Of a stretch of 64,000 nt of DNA, positions 23,118 through 34,345 are shown in pieces (the first letter of the stretch is position 1; every line of letters begins with the position of its first letter). The position numbers and the translations under genes are program-made. This DNA comes from Clarkia xantiana subsp. parviflora (Eukaryota > Streptophyta > Magnoliopsida > Myrtales > Onagraceae): contig JAPTYO010000004.1 in the NCBI GenBank assembly GCA_036873135.1, forward strand, positions 34,443,105 to 34,507,104, in the 5' to 3' direction. The notes beneath the pieces are model-generated. The model did not search any database, was not told the DNA's origin, and saw only the letters and a list, made by a program, of their open reading frames with translations.

Positions 23118-25033
23118 ACCATCATAAGAAAAGTAATATGTGCAAAGAAGGGAATCGGGGGAGACTCACTCATCTCAGTAGTTCGGGGATGACAGTTCCT
23201 GGGAAGATTCCTAAGTTTCAAAGATACGCGCTTGCAAGCCCGTCAACCAAGCCCTACAAAAAGCATACACAACTCAATCAAAAACCAGGGTCATGTATCA
23301 ACACCGTTCATCAAGCCCTTTGCGAGGGCATCCAACCCAACGGACCAACTGTCCGCGAACTGACAACTAGGGACCCCCCGCTCGGGAGTCAAAAATACCT
23401 ACGCTCACCAAAGTCCTAGGCCACCTACTAATCAAATTTCCATATATTTGTGCAATGTGACACAGGTATTCAAGCATTCCGCAAAGCGATAAGTTCAAAA
23501 GATAAAAGAAATCCAAGACATGCAAAGTTGGTCTTAATTACCGAAATGCCATCCGACCACATTTCAATCAAATTTTATCCCCAAAACGGCTCAAGGCTCC
23601 GGAAGCACATACAAGCGACTCAAATACACTTAAGCAAGCCCATTACATGTCACGGGGAGACTTACCCCTACCCGAACAATTCGGAGAGCACTCGGGTCAA
23701 CTAAGCCACCGATAAGCACGAGCTACTAAGCGATCACCTAAACTCCGGGGGCACGACTATCCACTCACAAATAATCAAGGAGTCATTATTACACTTGGGG
23801 ACATCATATCAAGTCACCCACATCAAAATACAAAGGGTCGAACTTTTTGCTCGAATATGTCCGATTTCGAACCTCCACGATTTCCCCTCGGTTGTCCGAA
23901 ACCTAAGGGCCTCTTCACAAAGGGAGTTCACTAACCATAACTCTATCTATCTACATTTAGAGTTTGGCCAAAAACGAATTTTGAAAAATCAAGCCAAAAT
24001 TTCACTTAGGCATTTCATCGAACACCTATCATGCACCTTATTGAAATTCGAAATGTGCAGCCCTAAAGGTCCAATTAACATCAAGAAAAGGAAGGGGAGG
24101 ACATTACCGATCAATACCCGACAAGAAGGACTCGAAAACGGGTCGAATTGAGCCCGAAATCGACCCGTGAACAGTGCAGCCGCCGCCCGCCTTGCGCCGC
24201 CGCTCCCGCCGCCGCCGCCTCGCCGCTGCTGGGCCGCCGTGACCTCGCCGGTGGTAGTCCTGGTGGTGGCCGGCCGAAATGGGGTCTCACTAGCACCCTA
24301 AAGTGAATTCCTAAATCACTACCTTAGCCCCTCCAAAACCCTCTCAACAACCTATTCAAATATTGATAGTTTTATAAACTATCACAAAGGAGGTGGACTA
24401 CACAACCTAGCAAGCACCATACATCCAAGAGGTACACTCACATCCACCCTCCATTTTTTAAAGTTGTTGATAACTTGGATTTTCACCATCAAGTGACTTA
24501 GCTAAATTTAACTAAGTCATTTCAAATGGTCTCAACTACTTGAAAACATTATTTTTAAGATTTTTCGTGACAAGTCTGTTACATGTGATTTTCCAAACCC
24601 GGCGGTATTTCGTTTACTAAAACCGTCGTCTCGCCGTCACGACGGCCGTCTCGGACGACGGGCTCCCGATAACCATCATATGGCATGAAAAACGTTTTAT
24701 CAAAACTTTCATGAGTGGTTATCATTTTGATACATTTAGTCGTGGCATGAACTTTCCATATTTCTTTGATCATCGTACGAACCCGAAAAATTTCGTGCGC
24801 GCTCGCGCCTTACTTCTCCCAAAATCACATTTATCATATTACTCGTAGTCCGTTGTGCTACTAACCCTTTGCGCAGTTATCAAGCACGACCATCTCAAAA
24901 AACTAAGGCAAGGAACTCGTCTAAGCCGCGCGTATCCACCATTGGTAGGTCGAAACTCAAGGTGAGCAGACGACCCGAATCACGCGTATACCCTATCTTA
25001 GAATAGAGTTAAACAAAGGTCAGACCATTATTT
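23118..25033. other. Non-coding 3' part of element B, upstream of its antisense gene
   Basis: No gene seen. It should contain the antisense gene's promoter, which I could not identify. A CG-rich GCCGCC stretch lies at 24178-24245, and AT-richer unique-looking DNA follows to the polypurine tract. Confidence 0.5.
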
Positions 25034-25047
25034 AACTCGGGGGCAAG
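25034..25047 (+). other. Polypurine tract of element B
   Basis: AACTCGGGGGCAAG immediately before the 3' LTR. It is the second-strand priming site and matches the tract of element A (1983-1996) with one change. Confidence 0.85.
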
Positions 25048-25810
25048 TGATGGATATACGCATGATTCGGGCTCGGTTTTAATTATTCGGACCTCATACA
25101 CGCGCGTAAAACCCAATTTCGAGCTAACCGGGGGAAACCGGGCAAGTCGCGAACTTGCCCGGCACCCCCGGGGGGCTTACCCGGAAATTCCTGGTAAGCC
25201 CCAGCTTACCCGGAATTCCGGGTAAGCTTAACACCCGGGGGGTGTCGCGCACACCCCCCATTTCATCCCGAATGTATAGGAGACCCGATTTTTAACTAAC
25301 TCCTATGTGTCCGAGACCTACGTTTCAAAGGCGCGTGCGTCCCGCTCGTGACAGCCGCCTGAGACGAGCGTCAGAGTCCTTTTCCCAAAGCTCTCCCCTA
25401 CATCCCGGTTCACATTTCCACATTGAACCGGGTCAAAACCGGTTTACGGTCCAAGGTTGCCTATAAATAGCCACCTTGGGGGTAAACATTTTCAAGTCAC
25501 TTTGGGGGTGAGAATCAAGAAAAGCTCTGACCTCTCTCTAAACTCTCTCTCTCTAGAAACCATCTGATGTTGATCGTCGGAGCGAGCGCACCAAGCATCC
25601 CCCCCTCTCCACGGGTGTTGCTTGGTAATGCTCCTCTCGCAGGTACGGAAGAGCGGTTAGCGAGAGAGCCCAGAGGACTCAGCGCGATTCACAAGACAAG
25701 GGCCCGTGCACGATCTTAGTGAGACAGACTTGGCCCTAATAGGCTCACACCCCACTCAGAGACATCGACAAGTTACTCGGCGGACCATTCGCGTTAACTT
25801 GGTCGAAACA
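25048..25810 (+). repeat. 3' LTR of element B
   Basis: 763 bp with the same ends as the 5' LTR (TGATGG...GAAACA). TATA box at 25462-25469. It carries about 63 bp absent from the 5' LTR, made of two TTACCCGG-type inverted repeats (CCGGAATTCCGG and relatives). The poly(C) run is shorter here. It is followed by the target duplication ACTAC. Confidence 0.93.
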
Positions 25811-26272
25811 ACTACCTATTCTTGTTTCCTTATTCTGAACAGGAATTGTCGTCGAGATCTCGACTTGGATGTCATTGACTTTTGAGGATCCCGTCTTCAA
25901 GTTTGTCGACCCTTGTAAGGTTACTTTGAATCATATCTAACACTTGCCCCTGAGACGTAAGTCGTTTACCTTTAAAAATAAAGGGAAGAAGGGTTATGTC
26001 GAGTACCTTTAATGATGAGGAGAGAACTCCATTCTTTTATTCTTTTAGTCTGAACTCTCGTTTGTCTTTGGCTTTTTCCGAATTGAGGAGTTGGTAATAT
26101 GACCGTTCTCCTTTGTAGAGGTGACTTTCGGAAGTTGTGGAGTCAGTATTATGACTGATCTCCTGGATCCTCGCCGACTATATGAAGTCGAGGAGTCCTG
26201 TTTGACACATCAAGAAGAAATCATATCTTTAGTTATCACTTTATTGTAGTAGAAATACATAAAAGGATTTTC

Positions 26273-26605
26273 TTAGACATAGAATTTCTTCAGGTGCTCC
26301 GCATTAAAAGTCCTGTTGAGGCGTTGCCCCTGTGGATCTTCTAATTTGTAGGCGTTGGGACATGGTATGTCGATGATGATATAATGACCTTCCCATTTTT
26401 GCATCATCTTTCCTCTTTGATAAGCTGTTAAAAACTCGTTCCTTCGTAAAACCTTCTCACCTAAGAAGAATTGGCGTCGCCCTACTTTCCGGTTAAAATA
26501 CCTAGTAGTGGCGAGCTTCATTCTTCCATGAGTTTCCTCGGAGGCCCACCTTCTTTCGTCGACGAGATCCAAGTCGATCTTCTTAGTAAGCATTCCAGGC
26601 ATCAA
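26273..26605 (-). pseudogene. Gypsy integrase C-terminal fragment of element G
   Basis: About 110 residues ending FNAEHLKKFYV. They align by eye with the element B integrase end (ERRWASEETHGRMKLATTRY, KWEGHYIIIDIPCPNAYKL). No catalytic core remains; the likeness begins abruptly near 26610, so the element's 5' part was lost by deletion. The orientation fits the minus-strand LTR at 25942 and below. Confidence 0.85.
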
Positions 26606-26611
26606 GCAGTC

Positions 26612-27604
26612 CGTGTCTTTTTTTATTTTTTATTAAATGATTATATTTGGTAATGGATAATGATTTAGTTAGCTTGATGATGCTTTGAATGTTGATGATA
26701 ATATATATATTTATTACATGATATTATATATTTTATTTTAAATGAAAAATAAATAGTAGGATTTAACGAAGTATTTACATGATAAAAATAATTACCTAAT
26801 TATATTTTATTAATATTAATAACCTTCAGAATTCCTATACCAACATAATTTGATTTGTGTATAAAATTTAGTGGGACTTTGATTTGAAGTATATAATAAA
26901 ATTTATATAATAATATAAATTTATTATAAATTATTTGAATATCAACTAAATACTAACCATAATATACATAATGTAATTTAATAATTTTTTAATCAAATTA
27001 AAAATACATAAATATAATTATGTATACAACTTTAGTTTTGCTTAGGAATGTTAATTTACTCAATGCGTCAACACGCACTTTAGGCCAATGGCGAGTTAGG
27101 TCAAGTACGCTCAAACTCATATCTAACCCTCCGCTATGAATCACTCAATTTGCACGTCTCACACCCAACTCATCATACGACGGGGCAACTCGCAAATCAC
27201 CCATTGAACCAACTGAATCCATATATCATCCATAAATTCACACTTTGTTGGTCGATTTCGTATCTAATCCGGTCATTCACATATCATAAGTACAAATATT
27301 GGTTTTAATCTTTACACAATATTATATATATGAGTCAACAAGTTAATTCATTGATCGAAAATTAAAATATAAACTCAATCCATTAAAATGGTAACTTAGT
27401 TCAAAATGACTTATGGATCAGAAAATCACTAACACCTGGCCCAAGTCAAATCGTCCTCGGATCACCCGTTGATTGGGTGAAAATTTGATACGCCTAGTTT
27501 CACTACTAATTCAAATTCAAAACGAGTCATTCCTTACTCAAGAGTCGCAGGTGTCTAAAATATCTTGATTTTTCCAAATTTCTTTACAAAAATAAATTGT
27601 ATAG

Positions 27605-27645
<41 letters not shown>

Positions 27646-27985
27646 TATTTTTATTTAAAATATTTCAAGTAATGATCACACTATTATTATAAATGATGAA
27701 ATTGTTGAAAAATAATAGGTGTTTATCGTATAAATAATAAATCGTACATTTACGTGTTGAAGAAAAATAACTGTTTGCAGATTTACGTATTATGCAATAG
27801 CAACAGAAGATTTCTATATATTATTATAAATTCTGAATGAAAGATAATAACAGAGTGAATGTGGAGCTGATGATTTTTTTTTTACGTTAATTTATGCATT
27901 TATAACAGTTGAGATAAAGGGTTTTATAGTCATTAACTTCGTAGCATTGATTGCACTAGGGAACTAATGGTTTTTTAAGTTGAAA
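26612..27985. other. AT-rich intergenic DNA
   Basis: No gene seen. It contains a perfect (TA)n microsatellite at 27609-27640. The segment 27050-27500 has moderately higher GC and many CAACTCATC-like words, but no domain or transposon end that I recognise. Confidence 0.5.
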
Positions 27986-27987
27986 TT

Positions 27988-28604
27988 AATTGCAATTAAA
28001 ATTTCGTTGATATTCAAGATTCAATGTATTTAATCGCAATTAAAATTTCAGATCGTTCAAGATTCAATGTATGCAACTAATCGCAATTAAAATTTCCCTG
28101 ATTTCGAACCGTTCAAGATTCAATGTATGCAATTAATCGCAATTAAAAGTTCAGACAATTCAAGATTCAATGTATGTAAATAATCAAAATTAAATTTTTG
28201 TTGATTTTTAACAGACGCTTGACGCGGAGCCGGCGAACAAAGATACCAGGCGATTCTGGCGGCTGACTGTCTCAGTTGCAGAGCCATCTCTATCTCCGAC
28301 GAGATATCGCCGGTAGTCATCGAAGTTATATCTGTTGAAGAACAGACGCTTGACACGGATCCGACGACCAAAGGTAGCATGCGGTACATGCATCTAAAAT
28401 TTATCTGTGAATTTGCGCAATGGTATTATATGGTTCAAAATTTTCAGTCTTTCGTTTACTTTTTCAAATTTTAGGCTGATATTTTATTTAAAAATAGTGT
28501 TTCAACGTATTACAAATAGTCAGTATAAATTTTATCGAATATTAGTTTGTTAATTATAAATATTTGGTAAGTCACCCGCGTGATACGCGAGAAATGCATC
28601 TAGT
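27988..28604 (+). mobile_element. Helitron 3' end with minisatellite and gene-like fragment (5' end not placed)
   Basis: The right end has Helitron features: a GC hairpin (CGCGT-GAT-ACGCG, 28577-28589), then 11 bases, then CTAG followed by T (28600-28604). Inside are four irregular copies of a GATTCAATGTA-containing unit (28018-28175) and a GC-richer stretch (28210-28390) in which ACAGACGCTTGAC recurs about 130 bp apart (28212, 28342). The GC-rich part may be a captured exon fragment; I could not identify it. The 5' TC end was not located, so the start given is only the start of the repeats. Confidence 0.5.
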
Positions 28605-28739
28605 AGAACATAAATTGTAATAGACCTTCCAATTTAAAGTTTTTTTTTTTATGAAATTCCAATTAAAAGTTTAGAGTCTGATACTAATAATTATATTAAT
28701 TAAAAGTAAACAATTAATAATAAAAACAAAAAAGTAGCA

Positions 28740-28790
28740 AGCCAAACGGGCTGGGCTGGGCTGGGCTCGGCTGTGCTGGGCTGGTACGGG
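28740..28790. repeat. GGGCT pentanucleotide run
   Basis: Several near-perfect copies of GGGCT in otherwise AT-rich DNA. It is a simple repeat and may be a remnant of a GC-ended hAT MITE. Confidence 0.6.
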
Positions 28791-28947
28791 TGAATGGAAG
28801 AGTAGTCAATGTTAGCAAAGATCTTAGAAATCTTGATAGTAATTTAGTCGCTCCCATAAAATAATATTAACAATATTTACAAAAGCATACCTACTTTGAA
28901 AGAGTGGTAGCAAGTCCCTTTAACGAGCCATTCATTCATTGTCAAAA

Positions 28948-29481
28948 GGAATAAACTTTACTTTTCACACCACATGTTTGTTCGAATGTTTTATACTTTT
29001 GGTACCAAACGTTTGAAAAAAATGTGGCTTTTGGTACATCTGTTAGTTGGCCGTTAGTTTTGGCCGACCCTAAACTTTTAATTTTGTTCAATTTAGTCCC
29101 TGAGTTATATACCTAACTTTTATTTTGTTTAATTTAGTCATTAAACTTCAAAATTGAAGCAATTGAACCAATCGAACCCAGATGACTTAGATCCAATTGG
29201 GGCTAGGTCAATTGGGATGTCGATTTTGAGGTTTTAGGACTAAATTAAACAAAATAAAAGTTAGGAATATATTTGAGGACTAAATTGAACAAAATCAAAT
29301 GTTTAGGGTCGGTCACGTGACTTGGACATGTCATTTAACGGCCAAAACTAACGACCAACTACAGATGTACCAAAAACCATATCTTTTTTAAACGTTTGGT
29401 ACCAAAAGTATACAAAACCAAACATACAGTATTAAAAGCCACATTCGGTCAAACATGTGGTGTGAAAATTACATTTAACCC
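28948..29481. mobile_element. MULE-type MITE with long inverted repeats and 9-bp target duplication
   Basis: 534 bp flanked by the perfect 9-bp duplication TTGTCAAAA (28939-28947 and 29482-29490). The ends are inverted repeats well over 100 bp long, sharing TTTTCACACCACATGTTTG near the tips and TTTGGTACCAAACGTTT further in. A 9-bp duplication and long arms fit Mutator-like elements. No coding capacity. A piece of related sequence (AGTTATATACCTAACTTTTGAT) is present at about 49850-49960. Confidence 0.85.
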
Positions 29482-29598
29482 TTGTCAAAATCTATATGGA
29501 AACTTACAATTGCAGCAATTTCCTCTAAATTATTATTGATGGCCTGAAAACTGAAAACACGAGATAATTAATATATTAAATAAGTAAGTTGTTTTTAG

Positions 29599-30441
29599 AG
29601 TGAATGTCCAAAATAGGCTATTCTCAAACTAGGTTTCTTCAGAAACTAATTCTCAAACTAGTTTTTTTTTTCGTTTTTTTTTTTATATTTTACACCTAAA
29701 GTTTATATTTTGTTATAATTAATCATAAACCTAAATATAATACAAGAAAATAAAAAAAATTGAAAAATTGAAAAATTGAAAAATTAAGATAATTATATTT
29801 AAAAGTTATAAACATAAAAATAATAAATTAGTAATTGTGAAAAAAAATTCTAAAAATAAAACATGCCAAATATATAAATTATTATAAAAAAAACAGTGTT
29901 ATAAAACGTAAAGAAACTAAATACTCGTGAATTTTTTAAGTATAAAAATATAAACCCTAATTAAATATGTTAAATTTATAAAAATATATAAAATTAGTGA
30001 ATGAAAAAATAACAGATAAACTAATTTAAATTAAAAAAAAAATTAAGAATGGATTTTAGTTAGTATTTTTTTTTTTTTTGCATACTCTTAATGAATATAA
30101 TTTGTATATCATTATATATTTTTTTAAAAAAATTATTTTTTTAATTTCACATTTTTTTAGAATTAAAATCTACAAAATTTGTTTGTTTGATTATTTTTTA
30201 ATGTGAATTTTCAACATTTAATTAATTAATTTTTATTTTTTTTCATACATTTAATCTTCTTAAATTTCAAATTTTTATTATATTTTTCTTTAGGGTTCAT
30301 TTGTAACATATTGTAAACTTTGGGATTCAAATTAAATAATATACATTACTAAAAAAATAAAAGACCTATTTTAGGAATTAGTTTATTAAATAGCTTAGTT
30401 TGAAAAATAGTTTGGTAAAGGAACTAGTTTGGGTATTCACT
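29599..30441. mobile_element. AT-rich dispersed repeat, copy 1 (terminal-inverted-repeat type)
   Basis: 843 bp beginning AGTGAATGTCCAAAATAGG and ending with the inverted match (CTAGTTTGGGTATTCACT). A second copy lies at 62293-63088 with clear alignment through most of its length, but there it is cut by a Helitron. This copy gives the uninterrupted sequence at that site (near 30340). The superfamily is not determined and no coding sequence is present. Confidence 0.65.
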
Positions 30442-30478
30442 TGTTGTTGTTAGAGTTTTTTTACTAATATATGCCTAT

Positions 30479-30828
30479 ATGAACAACCAAATACAAATAT
30501 AGACTATTTGAACAATTAATTACAAAAATAGGTCAAACCGAGATGTGACATCTCGGTTAGGATTTTTAAATCCAAACCGAGATATCACATCTCGGTTTCG
30601 AAAAAAAAAAATAAAAATAAAACCAGATTTTGGCCAAGGGAAAAAAACTAGATTTATTTTTTTTTCGAAACCGAGATGTGACATCTCGGTTTGGATTTAA
30701 AAACCCTAACGACATCTTGTAACGACATTTTTATTTTATTTTTTCAGAATCGAGATGTGACATCTCGGTTTGACCTATTCTTGTAATTAATTATTCAAGT
30801 AGTCTATATTTGTATTTGGTTGTTCATA
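30479..30828. mobile_element. Foldback element with four CCGAGATGT palindromes
   Basis: The outer arms (30479-30558 and 30750-30828) are inverted copies of about 80 bp. Inside lie four short palindromes with arms AACCGAGATGT/ACATCTCGGTT, centred near 30547, 30586, 30680 and 30759; the second and fourth are slightly altered. The whole could fold into a large branched hairpin. No target duplication could be fixed with confidence and no coding sequence was found. Confidence 0.75.
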
Positions 30829-30841
30829 CCTATGATAAAAG

Positions 30842-31785
30842 TACAAATAACTTTCACAAAAAAAAAAAAAAAGTACAAATGAAGATGACAGTCGACAGAG
30901 TATATAGTCCGTCCAAACTTTAGAAACACAATTGTGAAAAAAGCATACCTAATTGATTATTGTTTGTTGGGAAAAAAAAAAATTGTTGTTAGGATTCCGA
31001 TTTTAATGTTAGGATCTTACAGTTATATTATAATTAATTCTACAAGAGTAAAATGGTTGGATCTTAATTTTATAGAATTTTAACTGATTATGATCATAAT
31101 CTTATTGTGTTACGATTCTACGACCCTTGACAAAAAAAAATGATTACATGATTCACGATTCACATTGACATAAAAGCATCCATAATAAAAATTAATTTTG
31201 GATTAAAAAAATTAAAGTCTTTATTACATTTATGGTGGCAAAATTGAAATTTCTCAACGTCATAAATGATTTTAATGCTATTTTGAAATTTCATTGGGAC
31301 AAGTTTTCAATCATCTCATAATGAATTCTTCTATATTTATATTCTTTGTTGGAATAGAAAAATGTATCGAATTAGAGGTTATAATTATTTATGATCATTT
31401 GTAATGGGTTACCCAATTGAATGTATTCTTATATTTGATAAAACTATCTAATATTTATATCGAATATGTTTTTGATAAATCGGTATATTAAATGATTGTT
31501 TTAGTGTTGTTTATTTATTTAATAAATAATAATTTATGTAAGTTAATTTTTATACTATAACGTATCATAGAAAACTATTCATATAGTATATGTTAATTTA
31601 TAATTATTATAGGGTTCTTACAATTTACGATACGATCATGCCATATACTACCCTAGTTAGGATCTTATATCAAAAGTATATATAGATATACATTTTTTAA
31701 ATGCTGAAAACTTGGGTGACTTAACTAAAATTTGATCATTAAGTACTTTCTTTTCGTGAGTGTCCAATCATAATCAGGCGAAAAT
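30842..31785. other. AT-rich intergenic DNA
   Basis: No gene or defined element seen. It contains homopolymer A/T runs and scattered short repeats only. Confidence 0.5.
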
Positions 31786-32630
31786 TAAGAATCAGGCGAA
31801 AAGTTTTTTTTTTAAATGATGCATATGAGATGCACAAAAATAAATACAAGATGCAAACTTAAAAATAAAAGTTCTACAACTGAGAAAAATTACAATTTAC
31901 CTGAAATGTTTTTTCGAAAATAATGCATATGACATGCACGTTTTTTTATTAAAAATTCAGATAAAATGTTTTTTTTTTAAAAAAAGAGCCCTAAAACTAA
32001 GAGAGCTTACGGTTTATCTAAAAAGTTTTTTTAAATTAATGCATATTGGATGCATTATTAAAAATAAAACAATTCAGTTAAAAAGTTTTTTTTTTTAAAA
32101 TGATGCATATGGAATGCACGTTCGAAATTAGAAGCTCTAATAGCTAAAGAGGAATCACAATTTTCCTAACATGTTTTTTTTTTTTTTTTTGCAATGCATA
32201 TTCAATGCACTAACCAAAATTACAACTTACCTGAAAAGTTTTTTTCAAAAATAATGCGTACAAAACACATGTTAAAAATAAAAATTCAGGTAAGAGGTTT
32301 TTTTAGGAAAAAAAAATGCATATGAAATGCATGTTGAAAGGAAGCTCTAATAGCTAAAGAAATTGATTTTTCTGAAACGTTTTTTTTTTAAGTAATGCAT
32401 ATGTAACGCACTAACAAAAATTACAACTTACCTAAGATTTTTTTTTCTTTAAATAATGCGCATGTGACGCATATTTCGAATAAAAATTTAGGTAAGGGTT
32501 TTTTTTTAAAAAAAAAAAAACAATGCATCTGAGACACATGTTTAGAAATAAAAATCTACAACTAAGGGATTAACTACTTAACTAAAAATGTTTTTTTGGT
32601 TTTTTCTGAAAGTAACGTATACACTTTTAG
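31786..32630. repeat. Degenerate direct repeats with ATGCATATG words
   Basis: Roughly eight to ten degenerate units. Each has a poly(T) run, an AATGCATATGxxATGCA core that is partly self-complementary, and often TAGCTAAAGA or AACTTACCTGAA. Spacing is irregular (about 60-110 bp). No coding sequence. The origin is unknown; it resembles an eroded minisatellite. Confidence 0.65.
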
Positions 32631-33013
32631 AAGATTTAGATTAGATTTAGATGTTTACCCAGAACAGAAGAAGAAAAAGATAAAATTTAGATTATACATA
32701 CAAATCATATCATTAGTCCGTTATTACAGACAACTGGGCCTGAAGCCTAAGTTATGAAATGACCCAAAAAATTATAACTGGACTTTCTTCAACAAAGCCC
32801 AGTAGCCCCAAACAGATTTTTCATCAAAATATAGAGAATAATTATTCTACTTTCGGTCGTCTGTCAAGTAAATATAACCGAGAGCTTGCTTCTTCGTCTG
32901 TCTCTTACGCACGCTCGTAACTAAGAGACTTGGAATTCCACTTTTATTTTTAGCAAGCAAAAAGAGATTTCGACTTCTTCCTTCATCGAGTATAGCTCAA
33001 AAGTGAAGCGGTG
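32631..33013. other. Sequence upstream of element C; no gene identified
   Basis: Less AT-rich than its surroundings. The part near 32870-33000 (CT-rich, TCTTCGTCTGTCTC) looks like a 5' leader or an LTR remnant, but I could not connect it to any coding exon. Confidence 0.3.
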
Positions 33014-33018
33014 GTTCG

Positions 33019-33387
33019 TGTTGAAGCCCGCTGATCTTGGGCTAAAGCTGCTGCTTTTGTTTAATTGGACTGGTTCGGCCCAGGGTCGTTTGAGTCCGGT
33101 TTAGTCATAATATTGTTGGGCTTTGGCCCGTTACCGTTGTTATTTCGGTGGTGTCAATCTGAAGCTTTGTGTAAAGATTTAGGGTCAAACTTGTAAACAT
33201 TTAAGGTTGCGATGCAATCTTACTTTTATTCTGTTAGGGTTTAGTATATATTTGGGGCGATAGGATCATAATAAACTAACCTAAGTGATCCCTGAAAATC
33301 TCCTTTCCGTTTTTCTCTCTTCCACTGCTGTGTCTTTTCATTTCTCCGGCGAACCTTCGCCGTGCTCCGCCGTGCTCGCTTTTCACG
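33019..33387 (+). repeat. 5' LTR of element C
   Basis: 369 bp beginning TGTTGAAGCCCG. It ends TTTTCACG, where the 3' LTR has TTTTCACA, so the terminal base is probably mutated here. The end is placed by the primer-binding site that follows directly. Confidence 0.9.
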
Positions 33388-33399
33388 TGGTATCAGAGC
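33388..33399 (+). other. Primer-binding site of element C (initiator tRNA-Met)
   Basis: TGGTATCAGAGC, exactly the complement of the 3' end of plant initiator methionine tRNA, the usual copia primer. Confidence 0.93.
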
Positions 33400-34345
33400 T
33401 ACGAAGCTCATACCACTTCGACGATCCTATTGTTGTTCTTCCACTGTGGTAAAATATTTCCCTATCTCTCTGATTGCGGTTTTGATCCGCGAAAGTTTCT
33501 GTTATCTACAGATTTCTTCTTTTAACACATGATGTTTGTGTTCATCCGTTCGTAGATCTCGCAACCTCTGATCTGTTGCTGTAGATCCGTGACGATAACC
33601 TTCATCAATTATATCTTTGAATCACGATTATTTTCCTCTGTGATTTTTGCTGGAATAAGTTTATATCTACACTTGATTTTTCCGAAATCTCCTTTTTCGA
33701 AACTTTTTTCTGGTAAATCTTCTTTTCATGTGATGTTCGTCTTTATTTGTTCGTAGATCTCGCGATTTCCTGGTTATCGTTGTAGATCTGTGACAATAAG
33801 TGATCATTACTTGATTTCTTTACCTAAATAAGTTCAGATCTACACTTGACCTTTCGGCTTCTTTCGAAACCTTTCTTTAAGAAAACCTTCTTCGCATATG
33901 ATGTTCATCCTCATTTGTTCGTAGATCTCGCGATTTCACAAGTTTTCGCCGTAGATCTGTGACGATAAATGATCATTCCTTGAATTTTGGCTTTGATAAA
34001 GTTCAGATCTACACTTGAATCTTTCAGAACTTTGTCGTCGGATTCCTTTTACAAATAGATCCTTCTTGCATGTGATGATTATGTTCTGTTACTCGTAGAT
34101 CTCGCAATTTTTATTATTGTTGAGAAGATCCGTGACGAAGACATATATTGCATGATTTCTGTTATGGATACTAGTTTTGCTCCACTTTCTCCCTTGTTTT
34201 TGATATTGTAGTCCTGTGATTTCTTTCAAAAGTCTGAATATATTTCGTGATTGAGATTTTTCTTTGAGACTATTTTCTCTCTAGTGATCCTTTGTTTCCG
34301 ATTATTGTAGATCCTCTTTGATCTGCCTTCTTATTACGCTTTAAA

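Larger units (their letters stand above)
14936..25810 (+). mobile_element. Element B: Tat-lineage Ty3/gypsy retrotransposon lacking gag
   Basis: A complete 10,875-bp insertion with LTRs at both ends and the target duplication ACTAC at 14931-14935 and 25811-25815. In order: 5' LTR, primer-binding site, protease-RT-RNase H-integrase, a hairpin tandem array, a spliced antisense gene, polypurine tract, 3' LTR. The LTRs differ by only a handful of substitutions plus one 63-bp length difference, so the insertion is fairly young. The archaeal-type RNase H and the antisense gene point to the Tat lineage. The gag region is missing, so the copy cannot make its own particles. Confidence 0.93.
14271..26605 (-). 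mobile_element. Element G: truncated Ty3/gypsy copy, split by element B
   Basis: The minus-strand LTR runs 14271-14935 and resumes at 25811, ending at 25942. On the plus strand it begins TGTTGGGATC and ends TCTAACA. A TATA box in minus orientation lies at 14529-14536. The polypurine tract (minus strand, CTCAGGGGCAAG) abuts the LTR at 25943-25954. An integrase C-terminal fragment follows at 26273-26605. Beyond about 26610 the likeness stops, so the 5' part is lost. Element B sits inside the LTR with a 5-bp target duplication. Confidence 0.8.

Noticed and set aside
33019..33387. A solo LTR upstream of an independent gene
   Set aside because: It is followed by a matched primer site, copia domains and a second LTR, so it is the 5' LTR of element C.
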